The position numbers were made by a program, and so were the translations under genes. From Luteibacter anthropi (GTDB lineage Bacteria; Pseudomonadota; Gammaproteobacteria; Xanthomonadales; Rhodanobacteraceae), in the NCBI RefSeq assembly GCF_011759365.1, contig NZ_JAARLZ010000013.1, forward strand, positions 1 to 64,000: a stretch of 64,000 bases of DNA, read 5' to 3'. The notes below the pieces were generated by a model. It saw only the letters and a program-made list of their open reading frames with translations. It was not told the origin of the DNA and did no database searches. The number at the start of each line of letters is the position of its first letter. Positions within the stretch are counted from its first letter, which is position 1. This document shows, piece after piece, positions 50,481 to 59,049 of this stretch.

Positions 50481-51373
50481 GCGGCGAGGGCGTCCATCCG
50501 TTCGCGCAGGAAATCCCGCAGGCGTTGCAGTGCCGGGGTGAGCTGCGATCGATGGGCGCTCACCAGATGCACCGGTGCCAGCTCGCCCTGGCCGGGAAAC
50601 AGGTCCACCAGCCGGCCGGCCTTGAGGTCGGCGGCGATATCCAGCGCTGACTTGAAGGCGATGCCGTTGCCGGCCACGGCCCAGCGGCGCACCACGTCGC
50701 CGTCGTCGCTGATCCGGTTGCCTTTGACTTTTACGGTGTGCGGGCCCTTTGGCAGGTCGAAGGCCCAGCGGTCGAGCACGAGGTCGCCCCAGACGAAGCA
50801 CAGGCAGTTGTGCTGGCGCAGGTCGTCCGGATGCATGGGGCGTGGATGCCGGCTCAGGTAGTCGGGTGAAGCGCAGGCCACGCGACGGTTCAGCGGAGCG
50901 AGCGGCTGCGCGACGAGCCTGGAATCTTCCTGCGGTCCGTAGCGCACGGCGGCATCGATGGGATGGCGCAGCAGGTCGGCGGCGCGGTCGCTCACATGCA
51001 GTTGCAGCGTGATGCCGGGATGGGTGTGCTGGAACGTGTCGAGCCAGCCGAGCAGCACGCTTCGACCCAGGTCGGAAGGTACCGAGAGCCGTAATGGTCC
51101 GGCGATTTCGCCACGCGCCTCGGCCAGGGAGCGCCCGCCATCGGCGAGGGCATCCAGCATGGCACGGGCGTGGGGCAGGTAGCGCTGGCCGTCTTCCGAC
51201 AGCCGCATGCTGCGCGTGGAACGGACGAACAGGCGGGTACCGAGTTCTTTCTCCAGCCGCATCACGGCGCTGCTGGCCACGGCCGGGGTGCAGTCGAGCA
51301 GGCGGGCGGCGGCGGAGAAGCTGCCGGCATCGACGGTCTGCACGAAGACCTGGAGATCATCCAGTCGGATCAT
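50477..51373 (-). CDS. LysR-family transcriptional regulator
   Basis: A 298-residue regulator: winged helix-turn-helix (about residues 5-62; GSFSAAARLLDCTPAVASSA) and a substrate-binding domain (ITLQLHVSDRAADLLRHPID, AAVRYGPQEDSRLVAQPLAP), the group that senses aromatic or electrophilic compounds and includes many DsdC/NodD-like orphans. The target could be the arginase operon, 128 bases away and divergent, or the serine hydrolase. ATG 51373 was chosen to start the HTH domain. Confidence 0.85.
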   Translation of the reverse strand: MIRLDDLQVFVQTVDAGSFSAAARLLDCTPAVASSAVMRLEKELGTRLFVRSTRSMRLSEDGQRYLPHARAMLDALADGGRSLAEARGEIAGPLRLSVPSDLGRSVLLGWLDTFQHTHPGITLQLHVSDRAADLLRHPIDAAVRYGPQEDSRLVAQPLAPLNRRVACASPDYLSRHPRPMHPDDLRQHNCLCFVWGDLVLDRWAFDLPKGPHTVKVKGNRISDDGDVVRRWAVAGNGIAFKSALDIAADLKAGRLVDLFPGQGELAPVHLVSAHRSQLTPALQRLRDFLRERMDALAA

Positions 51374-51501
51374 TTTCGGATCTTGAGTGAAAGTGACGGC
51401 GCCATGGTGCCCGATTTTCTCCCTGATGGAAGAAAACGCGACGGAAGAGCGGCTGACGCGCTGCAACGTGGCTGTTCCATCCCCCGGTGTAAACTTGCGA
51501 G

Positions 51502-51660
51502 ATGACCAGCTTCCGCGTGTCGATGTTGCTCGCCCTGTCGTTATTCCTGCCCACCCTCGCGTGGGCACAGGACGTTTCCCGCGAGGCACCGGCCTCGCCC
51601 ATCGCCACGGCATCGCGTGCCGACCGCTGCGCGCTCGTACTGAACATCCTTAGTCTGTGA
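51502..51660 (+). CDS. Small secreted peptide upstream of arginase, 52 aa
   Basis: A short gene: signal peptide MTSFRVSMLLALSLFLPTLA with cleavage after WAQ, then a mature tail of about 29 residues with one Cys (RADRCALVLNILSL). It ends 10 bases before the arginase ATG, so they are likely one transcript. The role is unknown; it could be a real exported peptide or a leader ORF. It may be missed by gene finders because of its size. Confidence 0.6.
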   Translation: MTSFRVSMLLALSLFLPTLAWAQDVSREAPASPIATASRADRCALVLNILSL

Positions 51661-51670
51661 GTCCATCCCG

Positions 51671-52591
51671 ATGAGCCCTACCACCCGTTCGGTCGCCCTC
51701 GTGGGCGCCCCCACCGATATCGGCGCCGGCCACCGCGGCAGCTCCATGGGCCCTGAAGCCCTCCGCGTCGCCCACCTGGCCGATCGGCTGACCCGGCGCG
51801 GCATGCATGTCGTCGATCGCGGCAATCTTTCCGGTCCGCTGAATCCCTGGTTGCCGCCGAAGGAAGGCTATCGCCACCTCGATGCCGTGGTCGCCTGGAA
51901 TACGGCGGTGCACGATGCCATCTATGCCGAACTGAGCGACGGTCGCCTGCCGATCATGCTCGGTGGCGATCATTGCCTCGCCATCGGTTCGATTTCCGCC
52001 GTGGCACGCTATTGCCGCGAGACGGACAAGAAGCTGCGCGTGCTCTGGCTCGATGCCCATGCGGACTTCAACACCAGCGAGATCACGCCCTCGGGCAATA
52101 TCCACGGCATGCCGGTGGCCTGCCTGTGCGGTTTCGGGCCCGAGGCACTCACCCACATCGGCGGCCATGTGCCGGCGACTTCGCCGGAGGTGTTCCGCCA
52201 GATCGGTATCCGCTCGGTGGACGAGGGCGAAAAGCGCCTCGTGCACGAGGTGGGCGTCGATATCTACGACATGCGCTATATCGACGAAATCGGCATAAAG
52301 GCCGCCATGGAAGAAGCGCTGGCGGGCGTGGACCAGGATACCCACCTGCATGTGAGCTTCGACGTGGATTTCCTCGATCCGTCGATCGCCCCGGGCGTGG
52401 GTACCACGGTGCGTGGCGGTCCGAATTACCGTGAGGCCCAGTTGGTGATGGAGATGATCGCCGATACGGGGCGGGTGGGGTCGCTGGATATCGTCGAGTT
52501 GAATCCCGCGTTCGACAAGCGCAACCAGACGGCGAAGCTGGCTGTGGATCTGGTGGAGTCGCTGTTCGGGAAGTCCACGTTGATGCGTTGA
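51671..52591 (+). CDS. rocF: Arginase
   Basis: A 306-residue manganese enzyme that splits arginine to ornithine and urea. The metal-binding motifs are present: LGGDHCLAIGS, WLDAHADFNT, and SFDVDFLDPSIAPGVGT. The N-terminal GAPTDIGAGHRGSSMGPEAL is typical of arginases. It follows the 52-aa peptide gene by 10 bases and is divergent from the LysR gene. The cell probably uses arginine as a nitrogen or carbon source; no ornithine aminotransferase gene is next to it. Confidence 0.94.
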   Translation: MSPTTRSVALVGAPTDIGAGHRGSSMGPEALRVAHLADRLTRRGMHVVDRGNLSGPLNPWLPPKEGYRHLDAVVAWNTAVHDAIYAELSDGRLPIMLGGDHCLAIGSISAVARYCRETDKKLRVLWLDAHADFNTSEITPSGNIHGMPVACLCGFGPEALTHIGGHVPATSPEVFRQIGIRSVDEGEKRLVHEVGVDIYDMRYIDEIGIKAAMEEALAGVDQDTHLHVSFDVDFLDPSIAPGVGTTVRGGPNYREAQLVMEMIADTGRVGSLDIVELNPAFDKRNQTAKLAVDLVESLFGKSTLMR

Positions 52592-52614
52592 GGCACGTCG
52601 TTGTGACGACGTGT

Positions 52615-52640
52615 GACCGGTCGCGCGCAAGGCGCGTTCC
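52615..52640. repeat. Single family-A half-site, decayed
   Basis: GACCGGTCGCGCGCAAGGCG followed by CGTTCC; the right-hand half with a changed end (GTTCC in place of CTCC). It is 24 bases after the arginase stop. Confidence 0.65.
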
Positions 52641-52699
52641 TCGGTGGCGGCTTCGTCGCCATGTCTTCGATTCGCTCGCTCCTGCAAACACCGCTTCGG

Positions 52700-52767
52700 G
52701 CCGGTCGCGCGCAAGGCACGCTCCTACATAAGTCGCCCTGTAGGAGCGCGCCTTGCGCGCGACCGGT
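52700..52767. repeat. Family-A pair in reverse order
   Basis: A right half (CCGGTCGCGCGCAAGGCACG then CTCCTAC) precedes a left half (GTAGGAGCGCGCCTTGCGCG) with only 12 bases between, the opposite order from the other pairs. The tight palindrome lies upstream of trpS and may affect its transcription. Confidence 0.75.
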
Positions 52768-52877
52768 CCGGAGCGATTCCCCAGGCGCGGCACCCTGCCG
52801 CATGCCCGGGTCGCTACAAGGCCGCCACGCGGGCTACACTCGGCCGGTTATCGTCCGTTTCGCAAGCCAAGGTCCCC

Positions 52878-54251
52878 ATGCGTACCCGCGTCCTCACCGG
52901 CATCACCACCACCGGCACGCCGCATCTCGGCAACTTTGCCGGCGCGATCCGTCCTGCCATCCAGGCCAGCAAGGATCCCAACGTCGATGCCTTCTATTTC
53001 ATGGCCGACTACCACGCGCTGATCAAGGCCGATGACGCTGCCCGCGTCGCCGCCTCGCGCATGATGATCACCGGCACCTGGCTGGCCGGCGGCCTGGACC
53101 CGAACACCGCCACCATCTACCGCCAGTCGGACATCCCCGAGGTGCCCGAGCTGATGTGGCTGCTCACCTGCGTCACGGCCAAGGGCCTGCTGAACCGCGC
53201 GCACGCCTACAAGGCCGCCGTGGATCGCAACGTGGAGCAACAGGAAGACCCGGATGCCGGCGTCACCGCCGGCCTCTACATGTACCCCGTGCTCATGGCC
53301 GCCGACATCCTCGCGTTCAACGCGAACAAGGTGCCGGTGGGGCGTGACCAGATCCAGCACATCGAAATGGCGCGCGATATCGCGCAGCGCTTCAACCACG
53401 TCTACGGCGGCGAGTATTTCGTGCTGCCCGAAGTGCAGATCGAAGAGCAGGTTGCCACGCTGCCGGGTCTCGATGGACGCAAGATGTCCAAGAGCTACGA
53501 CAACACGATCCCGCTCTTCGAAGGTGGCCCGAAGGCCCTGCGCGAGCAGATCATGAAGATCGTCACCGACTCGCGCGCACCCGGCGAGCCGAAGGACACC
53601 AACGACTCCGCCCTGTTCACGATCTTCCAGGCGTTTGCCTCGCCTGCCGAGAGTGCCGCGTTCGCCGACGCCCTGCACGGCGGCCTGGGCTGGGGTGAAG
53701 CCAAGCAGGTGCTGTTCGAGCGTATCGAGGCCGAAGTGGCGCCGATGCGCGAGCGTTACGACGCGCTCATGGCCCGTCCGGACGACATGGAGGACATCCT
53801 CCTGGCCGGCGCCGCCAAGGCGCGTGCCATCGCCGTGCCTTTGCTGGAAACGCTACGTGAGGCCGTGGGCCTGCGCAGCTTCCGCAACAGTGCGAAGGTG
53901 GCTGTCGAACCTGCGGCAGCTGCATCCGCAAGCAAGGCCAGGCCGCCGCGATTTGCGAGCTTCCGCGAAGACGACGGCAGCTTCCGCTTCCGCCTGCTCG
54001 GTGCAGACGGCGAGGAGCTGCTGCTTTCCGCCGCATTTGCCGATCCGAAGGCCGCCGGCAAGCTGCGCCAGACGCTGTCCACGGTCGGCGGTGCCGCTGC
54101 GGTGATCGAGTCGCAGGGTGACCACGTGGCGTTGCTGGTCGATGGGGATGTCGTAGCCAACGGTGCTTCGTACCCGGACGAGGTGGCCCGCGCCGCCTTC
54201 GTGCTGCGCCTGCGCACCGCGCTCGACGCGCTGGCTGCGGCACAGGACTAA
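52878..54251 (+). CDS. trpS: Tryptophanyl-tRNA synthetase with C-terminal extension
   Basis: A 457-residue class I synthetase that charges tRNA-Trp. Motif I variant TPHLGNFAGAI and KMSKSYDNT (Lys202) are present. The catalytic part ends near residue 335; an extra 120 residues follow. Residues about 358-455 contain two similar halves (DDGSFRFRLLGADGEELLLS and QGDHVALLVDGDVVANGASY) that look like paired YegP/DUF1508 motifs, absent from classic TrpS of about 335 residues. The extension could bind RNA or nucleotides; its role is unknown. ATG 52878 was preferred because upstream codons are repeat-derived. Confidence 0.92.
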   Translation: MRTRVLTGITTTGTPHLGNFAGAIRPAIQASKDPNVDAFYFMADYHALIKADDAARVAASRMMITGTWLAGGLDPNTATIYRQSDIPEVPELMWLLTCVTAKGLLNRAHAYKAAVDRNVEQQEDPDAGVTAGLYMYPVLMAADILAFNANKVPVGRDQIQHIEMARDIAQRFNHVYGGEYFVLPEVQIEEQVATLPGLDGRKMSKSYDNTIPLFEGGPKALREQIMKIVTDSRAPGEPKDTNDSALFTIFQAFASPAESAAFADALHGGLGWGEAKQVLFERIEAEVAPMRERYDALMARPDDMEDILLAGAAKARAIAVPLLETLREAVGLRSFRNSAKVAVEPAAAASASKARPPRFASFREDDGSFRFRLLGADGEELLLSAAFADPKAAGKLRQTLSTVGGAAAVIESQGDHVALLVDGDVVANGASYPDEVARAAFVLRLRTALDALAAAQD

Positions 54252-54258
54252 GCAGGCC

Positions 54259-54588
54259 ATGCGCTACCTCGCGCTCCTGCTGCTGGCACCCTGGCTGATC
54301 GTGCTGGGCTGGGCGTATTGGGCCTATCCGAAGTCGTTGCTGAAGAATGCGACGCGACGGGGGTTCGATATCCTGGCGCTGCTCGCCGCAGTCGTGGCGT
54401 CGGTGCAGGCCGCGTTGGTGGCGTATGACGCGGTGGAGCTTCCGGCCGCGGATGAGTTCGGGCCGAAAAGCGGCGCGATCTGGCAGCAGGTGGTGCCGGC
54501 ACTGTATGGCTACGGTGCCTTCGTGGCGGTGCTGGTGGCGGCATTGATCATCCGCCAGCTCGTCTGGAAACGCCGCCCCCCCCTGTAG
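54259..54588 (+). CDS. Small membrane protein, 109 aa
   Basis: Three membrane segments (about residues 2-22, 36-56, 82-100) with a short basic start and end. No family recognised. It starts 7 bases after trpS and is probably in the same transcript. Its stop codon TAG lies inside a family-A repeat (the TAG of CTGTAGGAG), so the repeat supplies the end of the gene. Confidence 0.7.
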   Translation: MRYLALLLLAPWLIVLGWAYWAYPKSLLKNATRRGFDILALLAAVVASVQAALVAYDAVELPAADEFGPKSGAIWQQVVPALYGYGAFVAVLVAALIIRQLVWKRRPPL

Positions 54589-54703
54589 GAGCGCGCCTTG
54601 CGCGCGACAGCTACAGGATTGCCTCAGGGATTCCAGATACCGTGAGGTTCCTGGTTGCCCAGGAACTTCGGACACCTGTCGCGCGCGAGGCGCGCTCCTA
54701 CAG
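54583..54703. repeat. REP-like inverted pair (family A) overlapping a stop codon
   Basis: The left half CTGTAGGAGCGCGCCTTGCG contains the TAG stop of the membrane protein gene. The right half GTCGCGCGCGAGGCGCGCTC then CTACAG ends 5 bases before the DUF1456 stop. The spacer is about 70 bases. Confidence 0.83.
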
Positions 54704-54708
54704 GGGCC

Positions 54709-55173
54709 TTACGGGCCGCGAAGTTTCAGCGTCATGCCTTTCAGGAAATTGCGCAGGAACTGGTCGCCGCACAGGCGGAAATTGCTGTGCTTGGGCTGGC
54801 GGAAGAGGGCGTTCACTTCGCCCTTGGAGGCGCGGAAGCCCGCAGCGGCCATGATGGCCAGGATGTCGTCTTCCTTCAGTTCAAAGGCGACGCGCAACTT
54901 CTTCAGTACCACGTTGTTGTTGACCCGCGGCTCCACGGGCCGGGCGGGCTGGCTTTCGTCGCGGCCGCGGCGATGCACGATGAGGCCGTCGAGGAAATGG
55001 GCCATGACCAGGTCGGGCATGGCGACGAAGCCGGGCTCTTCTTCTTTCTTCAGCCACGACTCGACGTCTTCGCGGGTGGCTTTGTAGCCTCCCAGGGCGA
55101 GGATATCCACGACGTGGACGTCGCCGAGGTCGAGCATGTAGCGGATGCTGCGGAGGGTATCGTTGTTCTGCAT
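54709..55173 (-). CDS. DUF1456 family protein (YehS-like)
   Basis: A 154-residue soluble protein made of two related helical halves: RYMLDLGDVHVVDILALGGY in the first and LRVAFELKEDDILAIMAAAG in the second, as in DUF1456. FRLCGDQFLRNFLKGM near the C-terminus is the family's conserved tail. The function is unknown. It stands alone between repeats. Confidence 0.87.
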   Translation of the reverse strand: MQNNDTLRSIRYMLDLGDVHVVDILALGGYKATREDVESWLKKEEEPGFVAMPDLVMAHFLDGLIVHRRGRDESQPARPVEPRVNNNVVLKKLRVAFELKEDDILAIMAAAGFRASKGEVNALFRQPKHSNFRLCGDQFLRNFLKGMTLKLRGP

Positions 55174-55188
55174 GGCGGCAAGGATACC

Positions 55189-55337
55189 TGTAGGAGCGCG
55201 CCTTGCGCGCGACCTGGGGACTGAGGCAATGCCGGGCCTGCCCTTAAATCCCGGTCGCGCGCAGGCGCGCTCCTACAAAAGCGGACGCCGCCCGGTGAGG
55301 GGCGGCGTCTGTAGGAGCGCGCCTTGCGCGCGACCGG
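55189..55337. repeat. Family-A pair plus a single half-site
   Basis: An inverted pair (55189-55277), then a perfect 10-bp hairpin (see 55284-55309), then a lone left half GTAGGAGCGCGCCTTGCGCG (55310-55337). All lie between the convergent DUF1456 and E2 genes. Confidence 0.8.
55284..55309. terminator. Strong hairpin 3' of the E2 gene
   Basis: GACGCCGCCC and GGGCGGCGTC form a perfect 10-bp stem around a 6-base loop. There is no T-run on either strand. It may act as a Rho-independent-like or RNA-stabilising structure at the end of the E1/E2 operon. Confidence 0.45.
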
Positions 55338-55353
55338 TGCAGCAGGTCGCGGC

Positions 55354-56742
55354 TTAGTTCGGCAGCCCCAGGTCGTCGATCATGGCCTTCAGGAAGCGGG
55401 CTGCCTCACCGCCGGTGGCGGCGCGGTGATCGAAGGTGAGCGACAGCGGCATGCGGCGGTGCACTTCGATGCCGCCCATCACGGCGACCACGTCGTGGCT
55501 GAGCTTGCCGGCGCCGATGATGGCGACGGTGGGCGGTACCACGACCGGGGTGGCGTAGCGGCCGGCGAACATGCCGAAGTTCGACAGGCTGATCGTGTAG
55601 CCCGAGAGCTCCGACGGCGGGATGCTGCGGTCTTCCACCGAGGTGCGCAGGCGCTTGATGGCGGCACGCACGCCGGCACCGTCGAGGACGTCGGCGTTGC
55701 GCAGGGCCGGCACGAACAGGCCGTCGTCGGTGTCCACGGCGATGCCGATGTCCACGTGCGGATGCAGCGTGCGGGTGAGGTTCTTGCCGTCGAACCAGGC
55801 GTTGAGCGCCGGCACCGTCTTGCAGGCCACCACGATCGCGCGCACGAGGCGGGCAGTGATGTCCTGCTTGCCGATCCATGCGTGCAGGTCGGCATCGTCG
55901 ACGATGCTGGTCGGCACAACGTTGGCGTGGGCATCGGCCATGACGCGGGCCATGTTGCGACGAACACCCTTGAGCTGTTCCGGCTGGCCCATGGCCTCGG
56001 CACCCGGAGGCGCGGTGCGCACCGGCTTGCCGGCCAGCGACACGGAGGTGCGCTGCTGCGGCGCCGGACCCGGTTCGGGCAGGCTGGGAGCCAGGTGCTG
56101 GGCCGAGGCCGGACGGGCCGGGGCGGCGCCGAGCTGCGCGCTGCCGTTGGCGGCGGCGTTCTTGACGTCCTGCATGGTGATCACGCCACCGGCGCCGGTC
56201 GCCTGCACGCGGGCGAGGTCGACCTTGAGCTTCTTGGCAGCGGCACGCACGGCCGGCACGGCCTTCACGCCGCCGGCGCTGGAGACCTGCTCGGTGTGCA
56301 CGGCGTTGCCGCTGACCATGGCGCCCACGACGGTGCCTTCGTCTTCGCGATCGGCCTTGGCCTTGGGCGGATCGATCTCGCCGCCGTCATCGGAGGCGAC
56401 GACCTTGGAGGCGTCATCCGGTGCCGGGCTGCCCACGCCCTTCTTCGGGCCATGGTGGTGGCCGGTGGACTCGGCTTCGGCACGCTGGCGGGCGTTCGGA
56501 TCGATCTCGAAGTCGGCCAGGGCCGAACCCGTCTCGATGATGTCACCGGCGGCGCCGTGCAGCTTCTTCACGGTGCCGGAGTAGGGCGAGGGCACGTCGA
56601 CGACGGCCTTCGCGGTTTCCATCGACACCAGCGGGGCGTCGAGCTTGATCGTGTCGCCTTCCTTGACGTGCCATTCCACGACGGTCGCGTCGGGGAGGCC
56701 TTCGCCGAGGTCCGGCAGGTAGAAGGTCTTGATGTCGGCCAT
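55354..56742 (-). CDS. 2-oxoacid dehydrogenase E2, dihydrolipoyl acyltransferase
   Basis: A 462-residue core enzyme: one lipoyl domain with Lys45 in SMETAKAVVDVPSP, a Pro/Ala/charged linker, a peripheral-subunit-binding domain (about 165-200; AVPAVRAAAKKLKVDLARVQ), and the catalytic domain ending in LTFDHRAATGGEAARF. The usual DHRxxDG motif has Thr in place of Asp. Third gene of an E1 alpha-E1 beta-E2 operon. Whether it uses pyruvate or branched-chain oxo-acids cannot be told; no E3 gene is adjacent. Confidence 0.9.
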   Translation of the reverse strand: MADIKTFYLPDLGEGLPDATVVEWHVKEGDTIKLDAPLVSMETAKAVVDVPSPYSGTVKKLHGAAGDIIETGSALADFEIDPNARQRAEAESTGHHHGPKKGVGSPAPDDASKVVASDDGGEIDPPKAKADREDEGTVVGAMVSGNAVHTEQVSSAGGVKAVPAVRAAAKKLKVDLARVQATGAGGVITMQDVKNAAANGSAQLGAAPARPASAQHLAPSLPEPGPAPQQRTSVSLAGKPVRTAPPGAEAMGQPEQLKGVRRNMARVMADAHANVVPTSIVDDADLHAWIGKQDITARLVRAIVVACKTVPALNAWFDGKNLTRTLHPHVDIGIAVDTDDGLFVPALRNADVLDGAGVRAAIKRLRTSVEDRSIPPSELSGYTISLSNFGMFAGRYATPVVVPPTVAIIGAGKLSHDVVAVMGGIEVHRRMPLSLTFDHRAATGGEAARFLKAMIDDLGLPN

Positions 56743-56754
56743 GTGCTGGATTCC

Positions 56755-57735
56755 TCAGGATGCCGCGAGCGTGCGCTCGGCGGCCTCGACGATGCGTTCG
56801 ACGCTGGGGAGGTACTTCATTTCCAGGCGGAACAGCGGGATGTGGGTATCGAAACCAGTGACGCGTTCGACCGGTGCGAGCAGGCTGTAGAGGCATTCCT
56901 CCGACAGGCGCGCGGCGATCTCGGCGCCGAAGCCGGCCGTCTTCGGGGCTTCGTGCACGATGACGCAGCGGCCGGTCTTGGTGACCGACTCGGCGATGGT
57001 GTCGAAGTCGAGCGGCGTAAGCGTGGCGACGTCGATCACCTCGGCGCTGATGTCCTTGGCGGCCAGTTCGTCGGCAGCTTCGAGGCATTCCTTCACCTGG
57101 GCGCCCCAGGTGACCAGGGTGACGTCGGTGCCGTCGCGCAGCACGAAGCACACGTCGAGCGGCAGGGCCTCGCCGTCGTCGGGCACTTCTTCCTTGTACT
57201 GGCGGTAGATGCGCTTGGGCTCGAAGAAGATGACCGGATCCGGATCACGGATGGCGGCCAGCAGCAGGCCGTAGGCACGGGCCGGCGACGACGGCATCAC
57301 CACGCGCAAACCGGGGATGTTGGTGAACAGGTGCTCGTTGGCTTCGGAGTGGTGCTCCGGTGCACGGATGCCGCCGCCCCACGGGGCGCGCCACACGGCC
57401 GGCACGGTCATGCGACCGCGGGTGCGGTTGCGCATGCGCGCAGCGTGGCAGGCGATGTGCTCCATCATCGGGTAGATGAAGCCTTCGAACTGCGCTTCGG
57501 CAACGGGCTTCATGCCCTGGGCGGCGAGGCCCACGGTGAGGCCGGCGATGGTGGCTTCGTCCAGCGGCGTGTCGATGACGCGGTCTTCGCCGAACTGTTC
57601 CTGCAGGCCCTGCGTGGCGCGGAACACGCCGCCATTCACGCCGACGTCTTCGCCGAGCACCACGACGCTGTCGTCGTTGCGCATTTCATAGGCGAGCGCC
57701 TGGGTCACCGCTTCGATAAGAGTGATCTGTGCCAT
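56755..57735 (-). CDS. 2-oxoacid dehydrogenase E1 beta subunit
   Basis: A 326-residue subunit: VVVLGEDVGVNGGVFRATQG and RVIDTPLDEATIAGLTVGLA in the pyrimidine domain, and VTLVTWGAQVKECLEAADEL in the transketolase C-terminal domain. It pairs with E1 alpha to form the thiamine-diphosphate enzyme. It is separated by 12 bases from both its neighbours. Confidence 0.92.
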   Translation of the reverse strand: MAQITLIEAVTQALAYEMRNDDSVVVLGEDVGVNGGVFRATQGLQEQFGEDRVIDTPLDEATIAGLTVGLAAQGMKPVAEAQFEGFIYPMMEHIACHAARMRNRTRGRMTVPAVWRAPWGGGIRAPEHHSEANEHLFTNIPGLRVVMPSSPARAYGLLLAAIRDPDPVIFFEPKRIYRQYKEEVPDDGEALPLDVCFVLRDGTDVTLVTWGAQVKECLEAADELAAKDISAEVIDVATLTPLDFDTIAESVTKTGRCVIVHEAPKTAGFGAEIAARLSEECLYSLLAPVERVTGFDTHIPLFRLEMKYLPSVERIVEAAERTLAAS

Positions 57736-57747
57736 GGGAAGGAATCC

Positions 57748-58824
57748 TTACTTGCGATCGAGCGAGGCGACGAGGTCGCGCTGCGATTCGAGGTCGGCCG
57801 GGAGTTCGGCGTACAGGTAGTCGAACATGGCCGTGGCCGGTTGCACCTTCGATTCGAGGTACGCGTTGACTTCGTTGTCCATCCAGTCGTCGCACTCGGC
57901 CTTCCAGGCTTCTTCTTTTGCGTCGTCCCACTTGCCCTTGGCTTCTAGCCACTTGCGCAGGCGCGGCACGGGATCGCGTTCCCAGGCGTCTTTCACTTCC
58001 TGCTCGCCGCGGTAGCGACGGGCATCGTCGGCGGTGGTGTGGTCGCCGAGGCGGTAGGTGACCGCTTCGATGACCGAACCGCCCTGGCCAGAACGGGCGC
58101 GCTCGAGTGCGTCTTCCATGGCCTTGCGCACGGCGATGATGTCGTTGCCGTCCACCTGGATGCAGTGCAGGCCGGCGGCGATGCCCTTCTGGGCCAGCGT
58201 GCCGGAGCCGCTCTGGATGCGGCGGGGTACCGAGATGGCCCACTGGTTGTTCACGATGACGGCGACCAGGGGCAGGTTCTGCGCACCGGTGACGTTGATG
58301 GCACCGTAGAAGTCGCCCTTGGACGAACCACCGTCACCGATGGTGCACACGGCCACGCGCGGTTCCTTGCGGATCTTGAAGGCCATCGCCGAACCGGCGG
58401 CATGCAGGCACTGCGTACCGATGGGCACGCACCAGGCGAAGTCGTGCGCGGGGGCTTCGGAGAAGTCGTTGCCGCGCTCGTCACCACCCCAGTAGGTGTA
58501 GACCTCGCGGGGCTTCACGCCGCGGTACAGCTGGGCGCCGTATTCGCGGTAGGAGACGGCCAGGGAGTCTTCGCGACGCATGGCACTGCCGATGCCCACG
58601 TGAGCCGCTTCATGACCCAGGCACGAGGCATACGTGCCCAGCTTGCCCGTGCGCTGCAGGGCAATGGACTTGGTGTCGAACACGCGGGTGGACACCATGA
58701 GCTTGTAGAGCTCGACCATGTGGTCGAGATCCTTGGCGAAGGCGGGCAGCTCCTTGCCGGTTTCCTTGCCGTCCTGGTCAAGGTATTGCAGGTATTCGAT
58801 TTCGAACTTGGCGGCGATGGACAC
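57748..58824 (-). CDS. 2-oxoacid dehydrogenase E1 alpha subunit
   Basis: A 358-residue subunit. The thiamine-diphosphate motif CTIGDGGSSKGDFYGAINVT and VAVIVNNQWAISVPRR are present; HDFAWCVPIGTQCLHAAGSA and YRLGDHTTADDARRYR (phosphorylation-loop-like region) match Gram-positive-type pyruvate and branched-chain E1 alpha. I chose the GTG at 58824, with GGGAG six bases upstream; the ATG at 58857 would add residues upstream of the family start. First gene of the operon; the gap to kynA (58825-59049) holds both promoters. Confidence 0.9.
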   Translation of the reverse strand: MSIAAKFEIEYLQYLDQDGKETGKELPAFAKDLDHMVELYKLMVSTRVFDTKSIALQRTGKLGTYASCLGHEAAHVGIGSAMRREDSLAVSYREYGAQLYRGVKPREVYTYWGGDERGNDFSEAPAHDFAWCVPIGTQCLHAAGSAMAFKIRKEPRVAVCTIGDGGSSKGDFYGAINVTGAQNLPLVAVIVNNQWAISVPRRIQSGSGTLAQKGIAAGLHCIQVDGNDIIAVRKAMEDALERARSGQGGSVIEAVTYRLGDHTTADDARRYRGEQEVKDAWERDPVPRLRKWLEAKGKWDDAKEEAWKAECDDWMDNEVNAYLESKVQPATAMFDYLYAELPADLESQRDLVASLDRK

Positions 58825-59049
58825 GACTCGCTCCCAGGGGATGGTTAGAAACGACACGCAGTGGGGGAAGCGGTCGAACCCATCCAGCGGGGTGCGACAC
58901 AGCTTTTGGGTTCTTGCGAGCCGGACTAGATATCAGGGGTATTATCACCCGGCAAGGCACGGCGCAGCATCAAACGCCCGTTAACGGCCCACGAATGGCG
59001 CCGCAGCGCGGTCGTGGCGGCTGTCAACCCCCTCTATGTGAAAACGTCC

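Noticed and set aside
55324-57948. An open frame of 874 codons antisense to the E1 beta/E2 genes
   Set aside because: It lies opposite two well-supported genes in a GC-rich genome, where long antisense frames arise by codon bias. Its His/Asp/Gly-rich text matches no family.
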